Made by a program: the position numbers and the translations under genes. Of a DNA stretch of 64,000 nt, positions 45,152 to 54,817 are shown in pieces. Within the stretch, counting starts at the first letter, position 1. Every line of letters begins with the position of its first letter. Origin of the DNA: Yersinia canariae. Lineage in GTDB: Bacteria; Pseudomonadota; Gammaproteobacteria; Enterobacterales; Enterobacteriaceae. The stretch is from the NCBI RefSeq assembly GCF_009831415.1, contig NZ_CP043727.1, positions 930,001-994,000 of the forward strand, read 5' to 3'. The notes beneath the pieces were generated by a model, which saw only the letters and a list, made by a program, of their open reading frames with translations, was not told the origin of the DNA and ran no database searches.

Positions 45152-47542
45152 TTAGAAATTAACTCGGAAGCCGATGTTGGCCATCACAGGTGACTCGACA
45201 TTTGTGCCCTTGCGATAATTGGCTTCAGCATAAACCGTAGTTTGCTTGGTCAGGTTAACATCCATGCCCAACCCATATTTAGCTGTATTACCAGAAAAAT
45301 CATTATTAAAATCATTAGCCTGGTTAATCGTCACTGTATTGGATGTAATAAACTCTCGTTCAATCGCAACTTTAGCGTAAGGGCGAATAATCGCGCCATT
45401 TTTCAGATCAAATTTCGTCCCAACGTGGGTCCCTAATTCGCCTTTGGCTGACCGATTATTATCAATATTCGCCTTCATACCATTGTTGAGCGCAATATCT
45501 TTGTCCTGTGCAGTGAAATAACTGGCACGAGCATAGGGTTCTACAAACCAATTATCAGAAAGTTTGTAATGGTAACCAGCCTCAAGTGACCCGCCCACAG
45601 CATTTTGGTTGTAATCACTTTGTACTGAACCGCCGTTCGTCATATTTGCATTTAGTGAGTTCTTAAAGCGGTTAGCTTTAAGAACAGTATCAATATAATA
45701 GCCGCTGTTATCAAAATAACTGCCATAAGCACCCAGGCTGTAACTATCAATCGAACTGTTTCCACCACGGGCATGTTTTACGCGGTTATTGCTATAAGAG
45801 GTAAAACCGCCTAAGACTAATTGGCCAGAAGACAAACCAAATATTTTATCGGCACCTATTTCAAAGCCATCTTGCTGTAAACGATATGCAGCATCATGTG
45901 CGGCACTGACGCGAGTATTATTGGTCAAATAGCGGCCCCAAACACTGGCGTTATCACCTTTACTGTTATTTAAATCACCTTTACGTAAGCGCAAATTCTG
46001 TAATTCGCCATCAAAAATAAACTGGTTTGCTGAGGCCATACTTAATACCGCATCAGTGGATGGTGTTGTCTTCATTCCTGTTTCTGGTGTTGGCTCAATA
46101 GGTGTTACAGGCACTTCCGGCTCTACAGGGGTTACAGGCACTTCAGGTTCAAGACCCGCATCCAAAGTGCTGCCTAAATACCATAAGTTTCCCCCGGCCC
46201 GCGCCGAGTTATCCCATTTTTTCAAGCCGTAGACATAGGTGCCACCATCAATTTCAGTAATGTTGGCACCGGTGAATGAGGCGAGAGTGAATTGTGCATG
46301 ACCACTGAGATCGTGAATAAGGTCCAATGTAGTTTCGCCTGGCGCGGTTATCTCAGCTCCTGAATCATTTACCATCACCTTGTGCGAGCCGCTGGCATTC
46401 GCGATAGTGACAAAGTTACCTTTGCCTTCAGCAATAGACGTATTGAACAGGAAAGAACCTGAGCCAGAAAGCGTCCCAATATTTAATGAAGTATAATTAC
46501 TGCCAGTACCTGACTGGAATGCAACCTCACCTCCATTCAAAATTAAATCATCAACAGTTGCAGAGGCATTATTAGACGCATTATATCGCACCACTAAATG
46601 GGTATTTTCACCATTAAGAACGACATTTTGTGCATAAGCGCCATTGGTTTCAGCCGTATCAAGATAAACAGAGGCCGCATTATTGACTTGTGTTAACCCA
46701 GTTAATTTTCCTCCGGCCCGAACCCAAGAGTAAGCATTATCAAATAAGGTCGTATCTTGTGACTCTCCGCCAGCGTAAATATTCTGGTAAGAGGTGTTTT
46801 TAAATATTGCAGCGCTAGCGAGCCCGGTGTCATCAATACGCTGGTAGGCCTTATCGTAAAATATTGCATCAACACTATGACCATTGGCTGCGACAACCTG
46901 ACGGCTGGAATCTACAAATTCAGAATTATACGATGTGGCTTTGGTATCCCAGTTTTTTGACTCGTCTTTCCTGCCCCATAACATTTCATAAGACGTATCT
47001 TGATAGCGGCTATTAGTAATGTACGGGTCGAACTCAATACTGCCATCCTCGGCAGTCTCAGTATAAGTATTCCCATTCATTGCGAATTGTGTGGAAACCA
47101 CTACTGCGGAATTACCTTTAGCAATAGTTTGGTCTGCCGATGTCATTACCCACATCAAGCTATTATTTAGTGTGGTATTTTCCGCCCGACCTTCATAGGT
47201 TGCACCGCCTTGATAATGGGTGCCAGTGATAGTGAAACGGCTATTGTTGACCTCGGTATAGCGAATAGTGCCTAGGGCTACTGCGCTAGAGAAATAATCA
47301 TGAGGTTTATATAATTCATATCCTTCGCCATTAAAGATAAAATGGTGATCTTCTGTCCCGGCTGTTACGCCATCGCCTAGAGAAATACTGTGAAATTCGC
47401 CAGCCCCAGATTTTGTTTGTTCGCAAATATCAGTGACGGTATAGCCTACACAAGGCGCTGCAGTGACGCTTGCTGTACTTGCTGCGTAAATAATAGATGA
47501 AATAGCAATGCTCAGATAGGTTCTTTTTATATGGGTATTCAT
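45152..47542 (-). CDS. AIDA-like autotransporter (type Va secretion)
   Basis: A 796-residue surface protein. Signal peptide to about TAAPC. The passenger (about 30-470) contains repeated beta-helix units of about 20 residues (DKAYQRIDDTGLAS.., NTSYQNIYAGGESQDT.., DNAYSWVRAGGKL..), as in AIDA-I/Ag43-type adhesins. A proline-rich linker with EPEVPVTPVEPEVPVTPIEP follows, then a C-terminal 12-strand barrel (about 520-796) ending in Phe (GFRVNF), the BAM signal. Likely an adhesin or aggregation factor; no protease motif seen. Confidence 0.85.
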   Translation of the reverse strand: MNTHIKRTYLSIAISSIIYAASTASVTAAPCVGYTVTDICEQTKSGAGEFHSISLGDGVTAGTEDHHFIFNGEGYELYKPHDYFSSAVALGTIRYTEVNNSRFTITGTHYQGGATYEGRAENTTLNNSLMWVMTSADQTIAKGNSAVVVSTQFAMNGNTYTETAEDGSIEFDPYITNSRYQDTSYEMLWGRKDESKNWDTKATSYNSEFVDSSRQVVAANGHSVDAIFYDKAYQRIDDTGLASAAIFKNTSYQNIYAGGESQDTTLFDNAYSWVRAGGKLTGLTQVNNAASVYLDTAETNGAYAQNVVLNGENTHLVVRYNASNNASATVDDLILNGGEVAFQSGTGSNYTSLNIGTLSGSGSFLFNTSIAEGKGNFVTIANASGSHKVMVNDSGAEITAPGETTLDLIHDLSGHAQFTLASFTGANITEIDGGTYVYGLKKWDNSARAGGNLWYLGSTLDAGLEPEVPVTPVEPEVPVTPIEPTPETGMKTTPSTDAVLSMASANQFIFDGELQNLRLRKGDLNNSKGDNASVWGRYLTNNTRVSAAHDAAYRLQQDGFEIGADKIFGLSSGQLVLGGFTSYSNNRVKHARGGNSSIDSYSLGAYGSYFDNSGYYIDTVLKANRFKNSLNANMTNGGSVQSDYNQNAVGGSLEAGYHYKLSDNWFVEPYARASYFTAQDKDIALNNGMKANIDNNRSAKGELGTHVGTKFDLKNGAIIRPYAKVAIEREFITSNTVTINQANDFNNDFSGNTAKYGLGMDVNLTKQTTVYAEANYRKGTNVESPVMANIGFRVNF

Positions 47543-47943
47543 TACGGTAAGATTCCTGGTTATTCTATGAATTCACTGGTGTTTACGTATTCTCATTTGA
47601 TACGTTATTATTTGGAGGTATTTATTAATTTCATGCGCAGGATTCATAACTAATATAATTATGGGTATTTGGGATGATTTATAAATTCAAATTAATGAAT
47701 ATTGATATCACTAAATCAGTGGGGAGATAGTAACAAACTAATTTATGGCCGGGTATGGGAACCCATTCCCATATTTGTAGGAAAATTCTTAGGCTGGTGT
47801 GAGGATGATCCAGATCAATTTAACTGTATTCAGGCTGAGCTTAATTTAGCACAGTTATATTAAGGACTATTTTTGATATGTATTGGGTAGGGAATATCCG
47901 CAGTTAAACGACGCCACGGATATTTTTTTTCTATGACATCTTG
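47543..47943. promoter_or_regulatory. Intergenic region upstream of the autotransporter, with an orphan plus-strand terminator
   Basis: 401 bases with no supportable gene. It carries the minus-strand autotransporter promoter near its left end. Two structures stand out: ATGGGAA-CCCA-TTCCCAT (47755-47772), and a terminator-like AATATCCG (47893-47900) / CGGATATT (47917-47924) followed by eight T on the plus strand. No plus-strand gene lies upstream of that terminator. Two tiny open frames (11 and 14 codons) are too short to support. Confidence 0.45.
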
Positions 47944-49365
47944 TTATTGATGTGTAATATATTCTCCGGTAAGGCTTTCGAGGAAAGCAACAATATCTTT
48001 AATATCTTGTGGTGGCAGGCTGGTACCCGCCTGATATTTCAACATCATTTCAACTGCTTGATTTAAATCTTCGGCTTGAGCATCGTGGAAATAAGGCGCT
48101 GTCAAAGCCACGTTACGTAGGCCCGGAGTTTTAAAACGGTGCTTATCGCGAGGATCTTTGGTGACATTAAAGCGCCCGTGATCATCGGCCGTGAGATCTT
48201 TTGGCCGGTCAGCAAAATAATTACCTTTTAATCCCATCAGCTCATAGGATTGCCCGCCAATATTCTTACCTACATGGCAGGTGTCACATTTATTTTTTTG
48301 GAATAGTGCCAGACCGTTTTTTTGGCTAGCCGTTAGGGCATTGGCATCACCTTTCAAATAGCGGTCAAAAGGACTATTTGGTGTGGTTAGTGTTTTCTCA
48401 AATTCGGCAATAGCATCAGTGATAGTGTGTTCGGAATAGCCTTGCGGATAAACTTGAACAAATTCCTGTGTGAGTTGCGCATCCTGTTGCAGTTTACTAA
48501 TGATCTCATCCCACGACGCTGATGCCATTTCCACCGGATTTAATGGGGGGCCTCCGGCCTGCTGTTGTAAATCAACGGCGCGGCCATCCCAGAATTGATT
48601 CACATTGAATACGGCATTGAATACTGTCGGCGCATTAATTCCGCCTTTCTGACCATTAACACCGGTTGAAGTTGCCAGATTATCGACTCCACCTTTTGAG
48701 AGCAGATGGCAGCTGGCGCAAGAAACGGTGTTATCACTGGACAAACGCGGGTCATGGAATAGACGGGAACCCAGTGCTACTTTTTGATTGTCGACGGGTA
48801 ATGTATCTGGCAGCGGTTGCAATGTCAGGTGTTGCATGTCACTGCTGCTATTGGAAGGGTAGTATTCCGCTCGCTGTGATTTAACCCAATCGAGAATTTG
48901 GTTTCTTTCTTGGGTATTAATACCTGAAGACCAGTGCAAAACAGCAAAACGTTGTGGTGGCATTTGTTCGCGAACAATAGCCGATTCGATTTTAGCTAAA
49001 TCTGCTTCGGGTACAGCGCGATTTTCTTTAATTGCCAGTAAGGTCGGTTCCAGTGAGAAATATTGGCTACCTTGCTGAATATCGTAATCCATTAGTTGTT
49101 TTACCCCCGGAATGGCGGCATAAAACGGCAAGGAGGCACTGCTAGTGTGACAATAATCGCAGCCCTTTTGATAAAACAGATTACTGATCTGTTGATGGGA
49201 TATTTTTGTGTTGCTCACTGAGGAGATTGCAACGTCGGTTAATTGTTTTTCCTCGCTGATTAATGTCTTACTGCGTGCGTTATCTGCCATGTAAATATAA
49301 CCCGCTACACCCAGATAACCTGCAACTACCAATATTCCTCCGCCAATTAGCCATTTTCTTATCAC
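47944..49365 (-). CDS. ccp: Tri-haem cytochrome c peroxidase, membrane-anchored (YhjA/Ccp type)
   Basis: A 473-residue periplasmic peroxidase held by an N-terminal membrane helix (about 5-26). It has three c-type haem motifs: CDYCH at 69-73, CASCH at 216-220 and CDTCH at 360-364. Bacterial diheme peroxidases have only the last two; the extra N-terminal haem domain defines the YhjA/Ccp group, which takes electrons from quinol to reduce hydrogen peroxide under low oxygen. A good FNR-type site lies upstream at 49481-49494. Confidence 0.88.
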   Translation of the reverse strand: MIRKWLIGGGILVVAGYLGVAGYIYMADNARSKTLISEEKQLTDVAISSVSNTKISHQQISNLFYQKGCDYCHTSSASLPFYAAIPGVKQLMDYDIQQGSQYFSLEPTLLAIKENRAVPEADLAKIESAIVREQMPPQRFAVLHWSSGINTQERNQILDWVKSQRAEYYPSNSSSDMQHLTLQPLPDTLPVDNQKVALGSRLFHDPRLSSDNTVSCASCHLLSKGGVDNLATSTGVNGQKGGINAPTVFNAVFNVNQFWDGRAVDLQQQAGGPPLNPVEMASASWDEIISKLQQDAQLTQEFVQVYPQGYSEHTITDAIAEFEKTLTTPNSPFDRYLKGDANALTASQKNGLALFQKNKCDTCHVGKNIGGQSYELMGLKGNYFADRPKDLTADDHGRFNVTKDPRDKHRFKTPGLRNVALTAPYFHDAQAEDLNQAVEMMLKYQAGTSLPPQDIKDIVAFLESLTGEYITHQ

Positions 49366-49933
49366 AGCAGCACTCCTTTGTTGTGTGGAAAGCGATAAGT
49401 CGCTTTCACATTGATGGTTTTATCCTGTTAATAACCCTATTTATAAAGTGGAATTATCTCTGGCCTGTGCTGAGTGATGGTTGACCTTTATCAAGCTAGT
49501 AGGGCAGCTTTGCCTATCGTTGAGATAGCCTCGGTCTATTGATGATGAAGGAGTGGCTCAACATAAAAATAGCGAGTAGCAACAACAGACACTGTTTGGT
49601 CAGATTTTGTGATGTCTGACACTCTCCTCCCAGTTCATCGTGATGCTGCTCACAATAATTTATGCATTTGCCCAAAAAACCCTGCTTTTTTAGCCTTTTT
49701 TGCAGCCAATTTCCTAATGACTAATTCACCGTTATCTCCAATACTGGTTGAGTGAAATAACATTCCATTTTAAAAGATCTGACGTTCTAATAATTTAGGT
49801 GATTAAAACATTATTAAAAATAAGGGATTAGTTTTTCGAACTCACAGGGATAGCGACCTTTTAGTCAGAAAAAATCAGTGAAGTGACTCCTGAGCTGACT
49901 GAAATCAGATGAACTTTAAAGGCAGGTAATCAG
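49366..49933. promoter_or_regulatory. Divergent intergenic region, ccp / enolase-family operon
   Basis: 568 bases with no supportable gene. The left part holds the FNR-like site for ccp. Around 49605-49626 there is TTTTGTGATGTCTGACACTC, with one good half of a CRP site and a poor other half. The right part is AT-rich and must carry the plus-strand promoter of the operon starting at 49934, whose ribosome site is GGCAGG. Confidence 0.45.
49481..49494. promoter_or_regulatory. Candidate FNR box upstream of ccp
   Basis: TTGAC-CTTT-ATCAA matches the FNR consensus TTGAT-N4-ATCAA at nine of ten positions. It is 116 bases upstream of the ccp start codon. In E. coli, yhjA is activated by FNR and OxyR, so the match makes functional sense. 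Confidence 0.55.
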
Positions 49934-51085
49934 GTGAAAATAATATCCGTAGATGTAACCGTTTTTTCTTATCCAACCCGCCGTGTTTCCGATTCCGCAG
50001 GGCATTCGCATCCCGGAGAGGAATCACTGGCCAAAATGGCCATGCTGACTTTGATCACAGATGAAGGTGATTGTGGTTATGCATTTGCACCACCGGAAGT
50101 GATTCGTCCGCACATTATCAACAGCTTCTTTAAAAAAGTCTTGATAGGGCAGAACCCATTTGATCGCGAGCGGTTGTGGAATGATTTGGTGCATTGGCAG
50201 CGGGGCAGTGCCAATCAGTTAACCGACCGGGCGCTGGCGATTGCCGAGCAGGCCATCTGGGATCTGCTGGGGCGCAAGTTAGGCCAGCCGGTTTATAAAT
50301 TGCTGGGTGGGTATCGCGACAAAGTATTGGCCTATGGCAGCACCATGTGTGGTGATGAGCTCGTTGGGGGGTTATCCACGCCGGATGAATATGCGCGCTT
50401 TGCTGAGCAGTTGGTCGCGCGTGGTTATAAGGGTATCAAGCTGCATACCTGGATGCCACCGGTCTCCTTTGCGCCAAGTCCACAAATGGATGTTCGGGCG
50501 TGTGCGGCGGTGCGCGAAGCTGTCGGGCCTGATATTGCGCTGATGCTGGATGGTTACCATTGGTATAGCCGTAGTGATGCACTTTATATTGGCCGCGAAT
50601 TACAAAAGTTGAATTTCAGTTGGTTTGAAGAGCCGATGGAAGAACAAAGTATGGCGTCTTATTGTTGGCTGAGAGAAAACCTACAAATTGACATTGTTGG
50701 GCCGGAAAGTCTGGCGGGTAAATACTTTAGCCGTGCTGATTGGGTGAAAGCAGGCGCTTGCGACATTTTACGTGCCGGTGTTCAGGGCGTGGGCGGGATT
50801 ACCCCTTGCCTGAAAGTGGCGCATTTAGCTGAATCTTTCGGTATGGATTGTGAAATCCACGGTAATGGCGCGCCTAATCTGGCGGTCGTCGGGGCTATCC
50901 GTAATTGCCGTTGGTATGAGCGCGGGCTGCTGCATCCATTCCTCGATTACGATGAGCCAGCCGCTTATCTAAATAGCATCATTGATCCGATGGACAACGA
51001 TGGCTATGTCTCCTTACCGACCCGTCCGGGACTCGGCGAGGATATTAATTTCGACTATATCGAAGCTCATACCCTTCATTCTTGA
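49934..51085 (+). CDS. Enolase-superfamily (mandelate racemase-type) dehydratase or racemase
   Basis: A 383-residue two-domain enzyme. Metal ligands are D206 (LMLDGYHW), E232 (WFEEP) and E258 (GPES). Acid/base candidates are K169 in YKGIKLH and H309 in EIHGNGAPN. These mark the mandelate racemase subgroup, which mostly acts on acid sugars or related alpha-hydroxy acids. The start is a GTG (GTGAAAATA) with GGCAGG upstream. Followed by a Dpp/Opp-type ABC transporter, so the substrate is probably imported by it. Exact substrate unknown. Confidence 0.78.
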   Translation: MKIISVDVTVFSYPTRRVSDSAGHSHPGEESLAKMAMLTLITDEGDCGYAFAPPEVIRPHIINSFFKKVLIGQNPFDRERLWNDLVHWQRGSANQLTDRALAIAEQAIWDLLGRKLGQPVYKLLGGYRDKVLAYGSTMCGDELVGGLSTPDEYARFAEQLVARGYKGIKLHTWMPPVSFAPSPQMDVRACAAVREAVGPDIALMLDGYHWYSRSDALYIGRELQKLNFSWFEEPMEEQSMASYCWLRENLQIDIVGPESLAGKYFSRADWVKAGACDILRAGVQGVGGITPCLKVAHLAESFGMDCEIHGNGAPNLAVVGAIRNCRWYERGLLHPFLDYDEPAAYLNSIIDPMDNDGYVSLPTRPGLGEDINFDYIEAHTLHS

Positions 51086-51195
51086 TGCAGCCTGATATTC
51101 GCTGCAACACCAAGGACTTAAGGGAAATATAACATGTGGTATCGACCTATAAAAACAAGCATTCAGATCTAGCCTTTTCTTACTGGAGATGGTCC

Positions 51196-52806
51196 ATGAA
51201 CGCGATAATAATAGTTAGAACACTCCTCCTTACCCTACTGATCACACTGACGTCGACTGGCGTCAGTATGGCCAAAACACCCGATGACCAACTGATTGTT
51301 GGCATGAATATGAATAACTTACTGTCACTCGATCCTGCGGCGATGACGGGTAATGATGCAGTTTCAATCATTGTTAATATGTATGACTCGTTGGTGGAAT
51401 TAGATTCACACACTCCCAGCAAAGTTTTGCCGGGCGCGGCGACAGAGTGGAAAATCAGTGATGACGGCAAATTAATTACCTTTACCTTGCGCGATGGTAT
51501 GAAGTTCCACTCAGGTAACCCGGTGACAGCAGCCGACTTTGCCTGGTCAATGAACCGCCTGATGCACCTGAATTTGGCACAAGCGACTACGTGGAAATCC
51601 TACGGTTTTACCGCCGAGAATGTGGAGCAATTGATTCGTGCCAAAGATCCACTCACCGTGGAAATTGAGCTACCGAAACCGACCGACCCGAAACTGGTGA
51701 TTTATTCACTGGCGACCTTAGGCAGTGGGTCGATTCTGGACCGCGCCACTGTCATGCAAAATGAGAAAAACGGCGACTGGGGTAATGGTTGGCTAACAAC
51801 CAATGAAGCCGGTTCTGGCCCCTTCAAGTTGGATGTCTGGCAGGCGAAAGATGTTTTGCGTATCAGCCGAGTAAACGATTATTGGCAGGGTGATGCAAAA
51901 ATGAAGCGAGTGATATTCCGCCATATGACGGAGTCACAGGCGCTGAGATTAATGATAGAAAAAGGGGATATTGATATTGCCAGCGGCATGTCTGTGCCTG
52001 ATATCAACGCACTGAAAAATAACCCTGAAATCCAAGTAGACGAAGTGCAGCGCGGCACCATTTATTATGTGGCCATGAGCTTGAAAGAACCGCATTTTGC
52101 CAATCCGAAAGTGCGCGAAGCGGTCCGCTATTTAATTGATTATGATGGAATTAATAAAACCATAATGCCGGGTTATGGGATTTTCCATCAACGCCCAATC
52201 CAGAAAGGAATGGATGTCACACTGCCGGATCCGGGCTATAAACTCGATATAGAAAAAGCCAAAGCATTATTAGCGCAAGCGGGTTATCCAGACGGCTTCA
52301 CCACGACCCTACGGGTGTTGTCAGATCCGCCATTTATCAATGTTGCGACTTCGGTGCAATCCACTCTAGCCCAAGCGGGGATTCAGGCCAAAATACTGAC
52401 CGGCACAGGTAACCAAGTCTATGGCGCAATGCGTGATCGGCAGTTCGACATGCTCGTCGGCCGTGGCGGTGGCGGTGTTGACCCGCATCCACACTCCAGC
52501 CTGCGTTCAATTGCTTATAACCCGGATAACAGTGATGCCGCCAAGTTGACCAACTTCCAAGGCTGGCGTACCTCTTTCTACGATAAACAACTGAATGATT
52601 TGATTGATAACGCATTAATCGAGAAAGACCCGGCCATACAAAAGCAAATGTATGTTGAAGTTCAGGAGCGCTATGACGCTCTGTTCCCAGCCATTTTGCC
52701 GATGTCACAAATGGTTGATTCGGTTGTTGTGCGCAAAGATATCGTCGATTACGTGCCGCACCCATCAACCACTACCCGCCTGCTACAGGTGTATAAGCAG
52801 CGATAA
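51196..52806 (+). CDS. Dipeptide/oligopeptide-type ABC transporter, periplasmic binding protein
   Basis: A 536-residue SBP_bac_5 protein: signal peptide cut near SMA|KTPDDQL, then LIVGMNMNNLLSLDPAAM, LRDGMKFHSGNPVTAADFAWS and the large C-terminal lobe. I chose the ATG at 51196, with GGAG upstream and a proper signal; the longer frame from 51136 would bury it. It supplies the two permeases and two ATPases that follow. Family members carry peptides, nickel, opines or glycosides, so the ligand is open. Confidence 0.85.
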   Translation: MNAIIIVRTLLLTLLITLTSTGVSMAKTPDDQLIVGMNMNNLLSLDPAAMTGNDAVSIIVNMYDSLVELDSHTPSKVLPGAATEWKISDDGKLITFTLRDGMKFHSGNPVTAADFAWSMNRLMHLNLAQATTWKSYGFTAENVEQLIRAKDPLTVEIELPKPTDPKLVIYSLATLGSGSILDRATVMQNEKNGDWGNGWLTTNEAGSGPFKLDVWQAKDVLRISRVNDYWQGDAKMKRVIFRHMTESQALRLMIEKGDIDIASGMSVPDINALKNNPEIQVDEVQRGTIYYVAMSLKEPHFANPKVREAVRYLIDYDGINKTIMPGYGIFHQRPIQKGMDVTLPDPGYKLDIEKAKALLAQAGYPDGFTTTLRVLSDPPFINVATSVQSTLAQAGIQAKILTGTGNQVYGAMRDRQFDMLVGRGGGGVDPHPHSSLRSIAYNPDNSDAAKLTNFQGWRTSFYDKQLNDLIDNALIEKDPAIQKQMYVEVQERYDALFPAILPMSQMVDSVVVRKDIVDYVPHPSTTTRLLQVYKQR

Positions 52807-52871
52807 TTCCCTGCACGTAACCTAAACCGTGGGCAGAGTATCGTGTGCTTTGCCCGTTTCGGGAGGATAGC

Positions 52872-53912
52872 ATGAAGGTTTCAGACTGGTTTGCACCGCA
52901 TGGTATTGCGCGGCGTTTATCCAAGCGCTTTTTGCAGGTGGCCGTGACCCTATTTGGCTTATTGATTCTGACTTTTATTATTGGTCGGGTGATGCCGATT
53001 GATCCGGTGTTGGCGATTGTAGGCCAGGATGCGGATCAAAGTACTTATCAACAGGTTTATCTGCAATTGGGGCTGGATAAACCATTATGGGCACAGTTCT
53101 TTATCTACTTTAACTCCCTCATCCACGGAGACCTCGGCAATGCTTTGCTGACTGGCCGGCCGGTAGTCGATGACATTATCCGCGTGTTCCCAGCCACCAT
53201 CGAGTTGGCAACTATGGCGATTCTGGTCGGCGCGGGCCTCGGTATCCCATTAGGGGTGATGGCGGCAGCACGACGCGGTAAATTTGCTGATTATATGGTG
53301 CGTTTTATTAGCCTGGCCGGTTATTCAACCCCCATTTTCTGGGTGGGGATGATGGGTTTACTGGTGTTCTACGCTTGGCTTAACTGGGTCGGCGGTGCCG
53401 GACGGGTAGATATGGCCTATGACGGTTTAGTCGATCGCCGCACCGGATTATTGCTGATTGATTCCGCACTGGCGGGTGAATGGGAGGTATTTCGCAGCGC
53501 CGTTAACCACCTATTGCTGCCCGCCACTATTCTGGGATTCCACTCATTGGCTTATATCAGTCGCATGACCCGCAGCTTTATGCTGGCGCAGTTATCACAG
53601 GAATACATTATTACCGCCAAAGTGAAAGGTTTGTCTGAGTTTCAGGTGTTATGGGGCCATGCCTTCCGCAATATTTTGGTGCAATTACTGACTGTGGTGG
53701 CGCTGGCTTACGGTTCATTACTGGAAGGCGCGGTATTGATTGAAACCGTCTTCTCCTGGCCCGGTTTTGGTTCTTATTTGACGGGCAGCTTATTGCTCGG
53801 CGACATGAACGCGGTGATGGGCTGTGTCTTATTGGTTGGACTTATCTTTGTTTCACTGAATTTACTGTCCGACATGCTCTATCAGATCTTTGACCCGAGG
53901 ACGAATCAATGA
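52872..53912 (+). CDS. Dpp/Opp-type ABC transporter permease 1 (DppB-like)
   Basis: A 346-residue inner-membrane permease. N-terminal helix (RFLQVAVTLFGLLILTFIIG), the LGLDKPLWAQF segment and the EAA-type loop (KVKGLSEFQVLWGHAFRN). The ATG at 52872 has GGGAGGA upstream. Overlaps permease 2 by four bases. Part of the transporter with the binding protein at 51196. Confidence 0.88.
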   Translation: MKVSDWFAPHGIARRLSKRFLQVAVTLFGLLILTFIIGRVMPIDPVLAIVGQDADQSTYQQVYLQLGLDKPLWAQFFIYFNSLIHGDLGNALLTGRPVVDDIIRVFPATIELATMAILVGAGLGIPLGVMAAARRGKFADYMVRFISLAGYSTPIFWVGMMGLLVFYAWLNWVGGAGRVDMAYDGLVDRRTGLLLIDSALAGEWEVFRSAVNHLLLPATILGFHSLAYISRMTRSFMLAQLSQEYIITAKVKGLSEFQVLWGHAFRNILVQLLTVVALAYGSLLEGAVLIETVFSWPGFGSYLTGSLLLGDMNAVMGCVLLVGLIFVSLNLLSDMLYQIFDPRTNQ

Positions 53913-54817
53913 TGCTTTCCTCTGAACCCGATAATGTCGTAGCGCGTCCTGAAGTGAAAACTCAGGGCTGGAAGCGCGGGCTACGGCGGGTCGTTAATTT
54001 CTTCCATACCTTAATGCGAAATCCACTGACCGCCATTGGCGTGTCTATTATCGGTTTGTTGTTAGTCGTGGCTTTTTTTGCCCCGTGGTTAGCCACCCAT
54101 GACCCGTTGGCGCAGGATCTCGGCAATGCATTGCAAGCCCCGGGGAGTCAACACTGGTTTGGCACGGATGAGTTTGGCCGTGATCAATACAGCCGGCTGA
54201 TTTATGGTGCGCGCACCACTTTATATATTGTGGCTCTGGTGTCAGTGACTGTCGGGCCCATTGGGTTGCTACTCGGTGTGGTTGCCGGTTACTTCGGGGG
54301 GAAGGTCGATAGTATCTTGATGCGCATTACCGACATTTTCATCTCGTTTCCCAGTTTGGTTTTGGCACTGGCGTTCGTCGCCGCTTTAGGCCCAGGTCTG
54401 GAGCATGTGGTTATAGCAATAACATTGACCGCTTGGCCGCCAATTGCTCGCCTGGCACGGGCTGAAACACTCTCTTTACGCAATGCGGACTTTGTCTCGG
54501 CAGTGAAATTGCAAGGCGCATCGCCACTGCGTATTTTACTGCGCCACATTGTTCCCCTGTGCCTGCCGTCGGTCATTATCCGAATCACGATGAATATGGC
54601 CGGAATTATTTTGACCGCTGCGGGGCTCGGTTTCCTCGGTTTGGGGGCTCAGCCGCCGGATCCGGAGTGGGGCGCGATGATCTCCAGTGGGCGTCGTTAC
54701 ATGATGGAGTGCTGGTGGCTGGTTACTATTCCTGGTTTGGCGATCTTGCTCAACAGTCTGGCATTTAACTTCTTAGGAGATGGCCTACGTGACATTCTCG
54801 ACCCCAGAACAGAATAA
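53909..54817 (+). CDS. Dpp/Opp-type ABC transporter permease 2 (DppC-like)
   Basis: A 302-residue permease with an N-terminal cytoplasmic extension, the LATHDPLAQDL segment, GTDEFGRDQYSRLIYGARTTL, and the EAA loop (AVKLQGASPLRILLRHIVPL). It partners permease 1 to form the channel. Its end overlaps the next ATPase gene by 38 bases. Confidence 0.88.
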   Translation: MMLSSEPDNVVARPEVKTQGWKRGLRRVVNFFHTLMRNPLTAIGVSIIGLLLVVAFFAPWLATHDPLAQDLGNALQAPGSQHWFGTDEFGRDQYSRLIYGARTTLYIVALVSVTVGPIGLLLGVVAGYFGGKVDSILMRITDIFISFPSLVLALAFVAALGPGLEHVVIAITLTAWPPIARLARAETLSLRNADFVSAVKLQGASPLRILLRHIVPLCLPSVIIRITMNMAGIILTAAGLGFLGLGAQPPDPEWGAMISSGRRYMMECWWLVTIPGLAILLNSLAFNFLGDGLRDILDPRTE

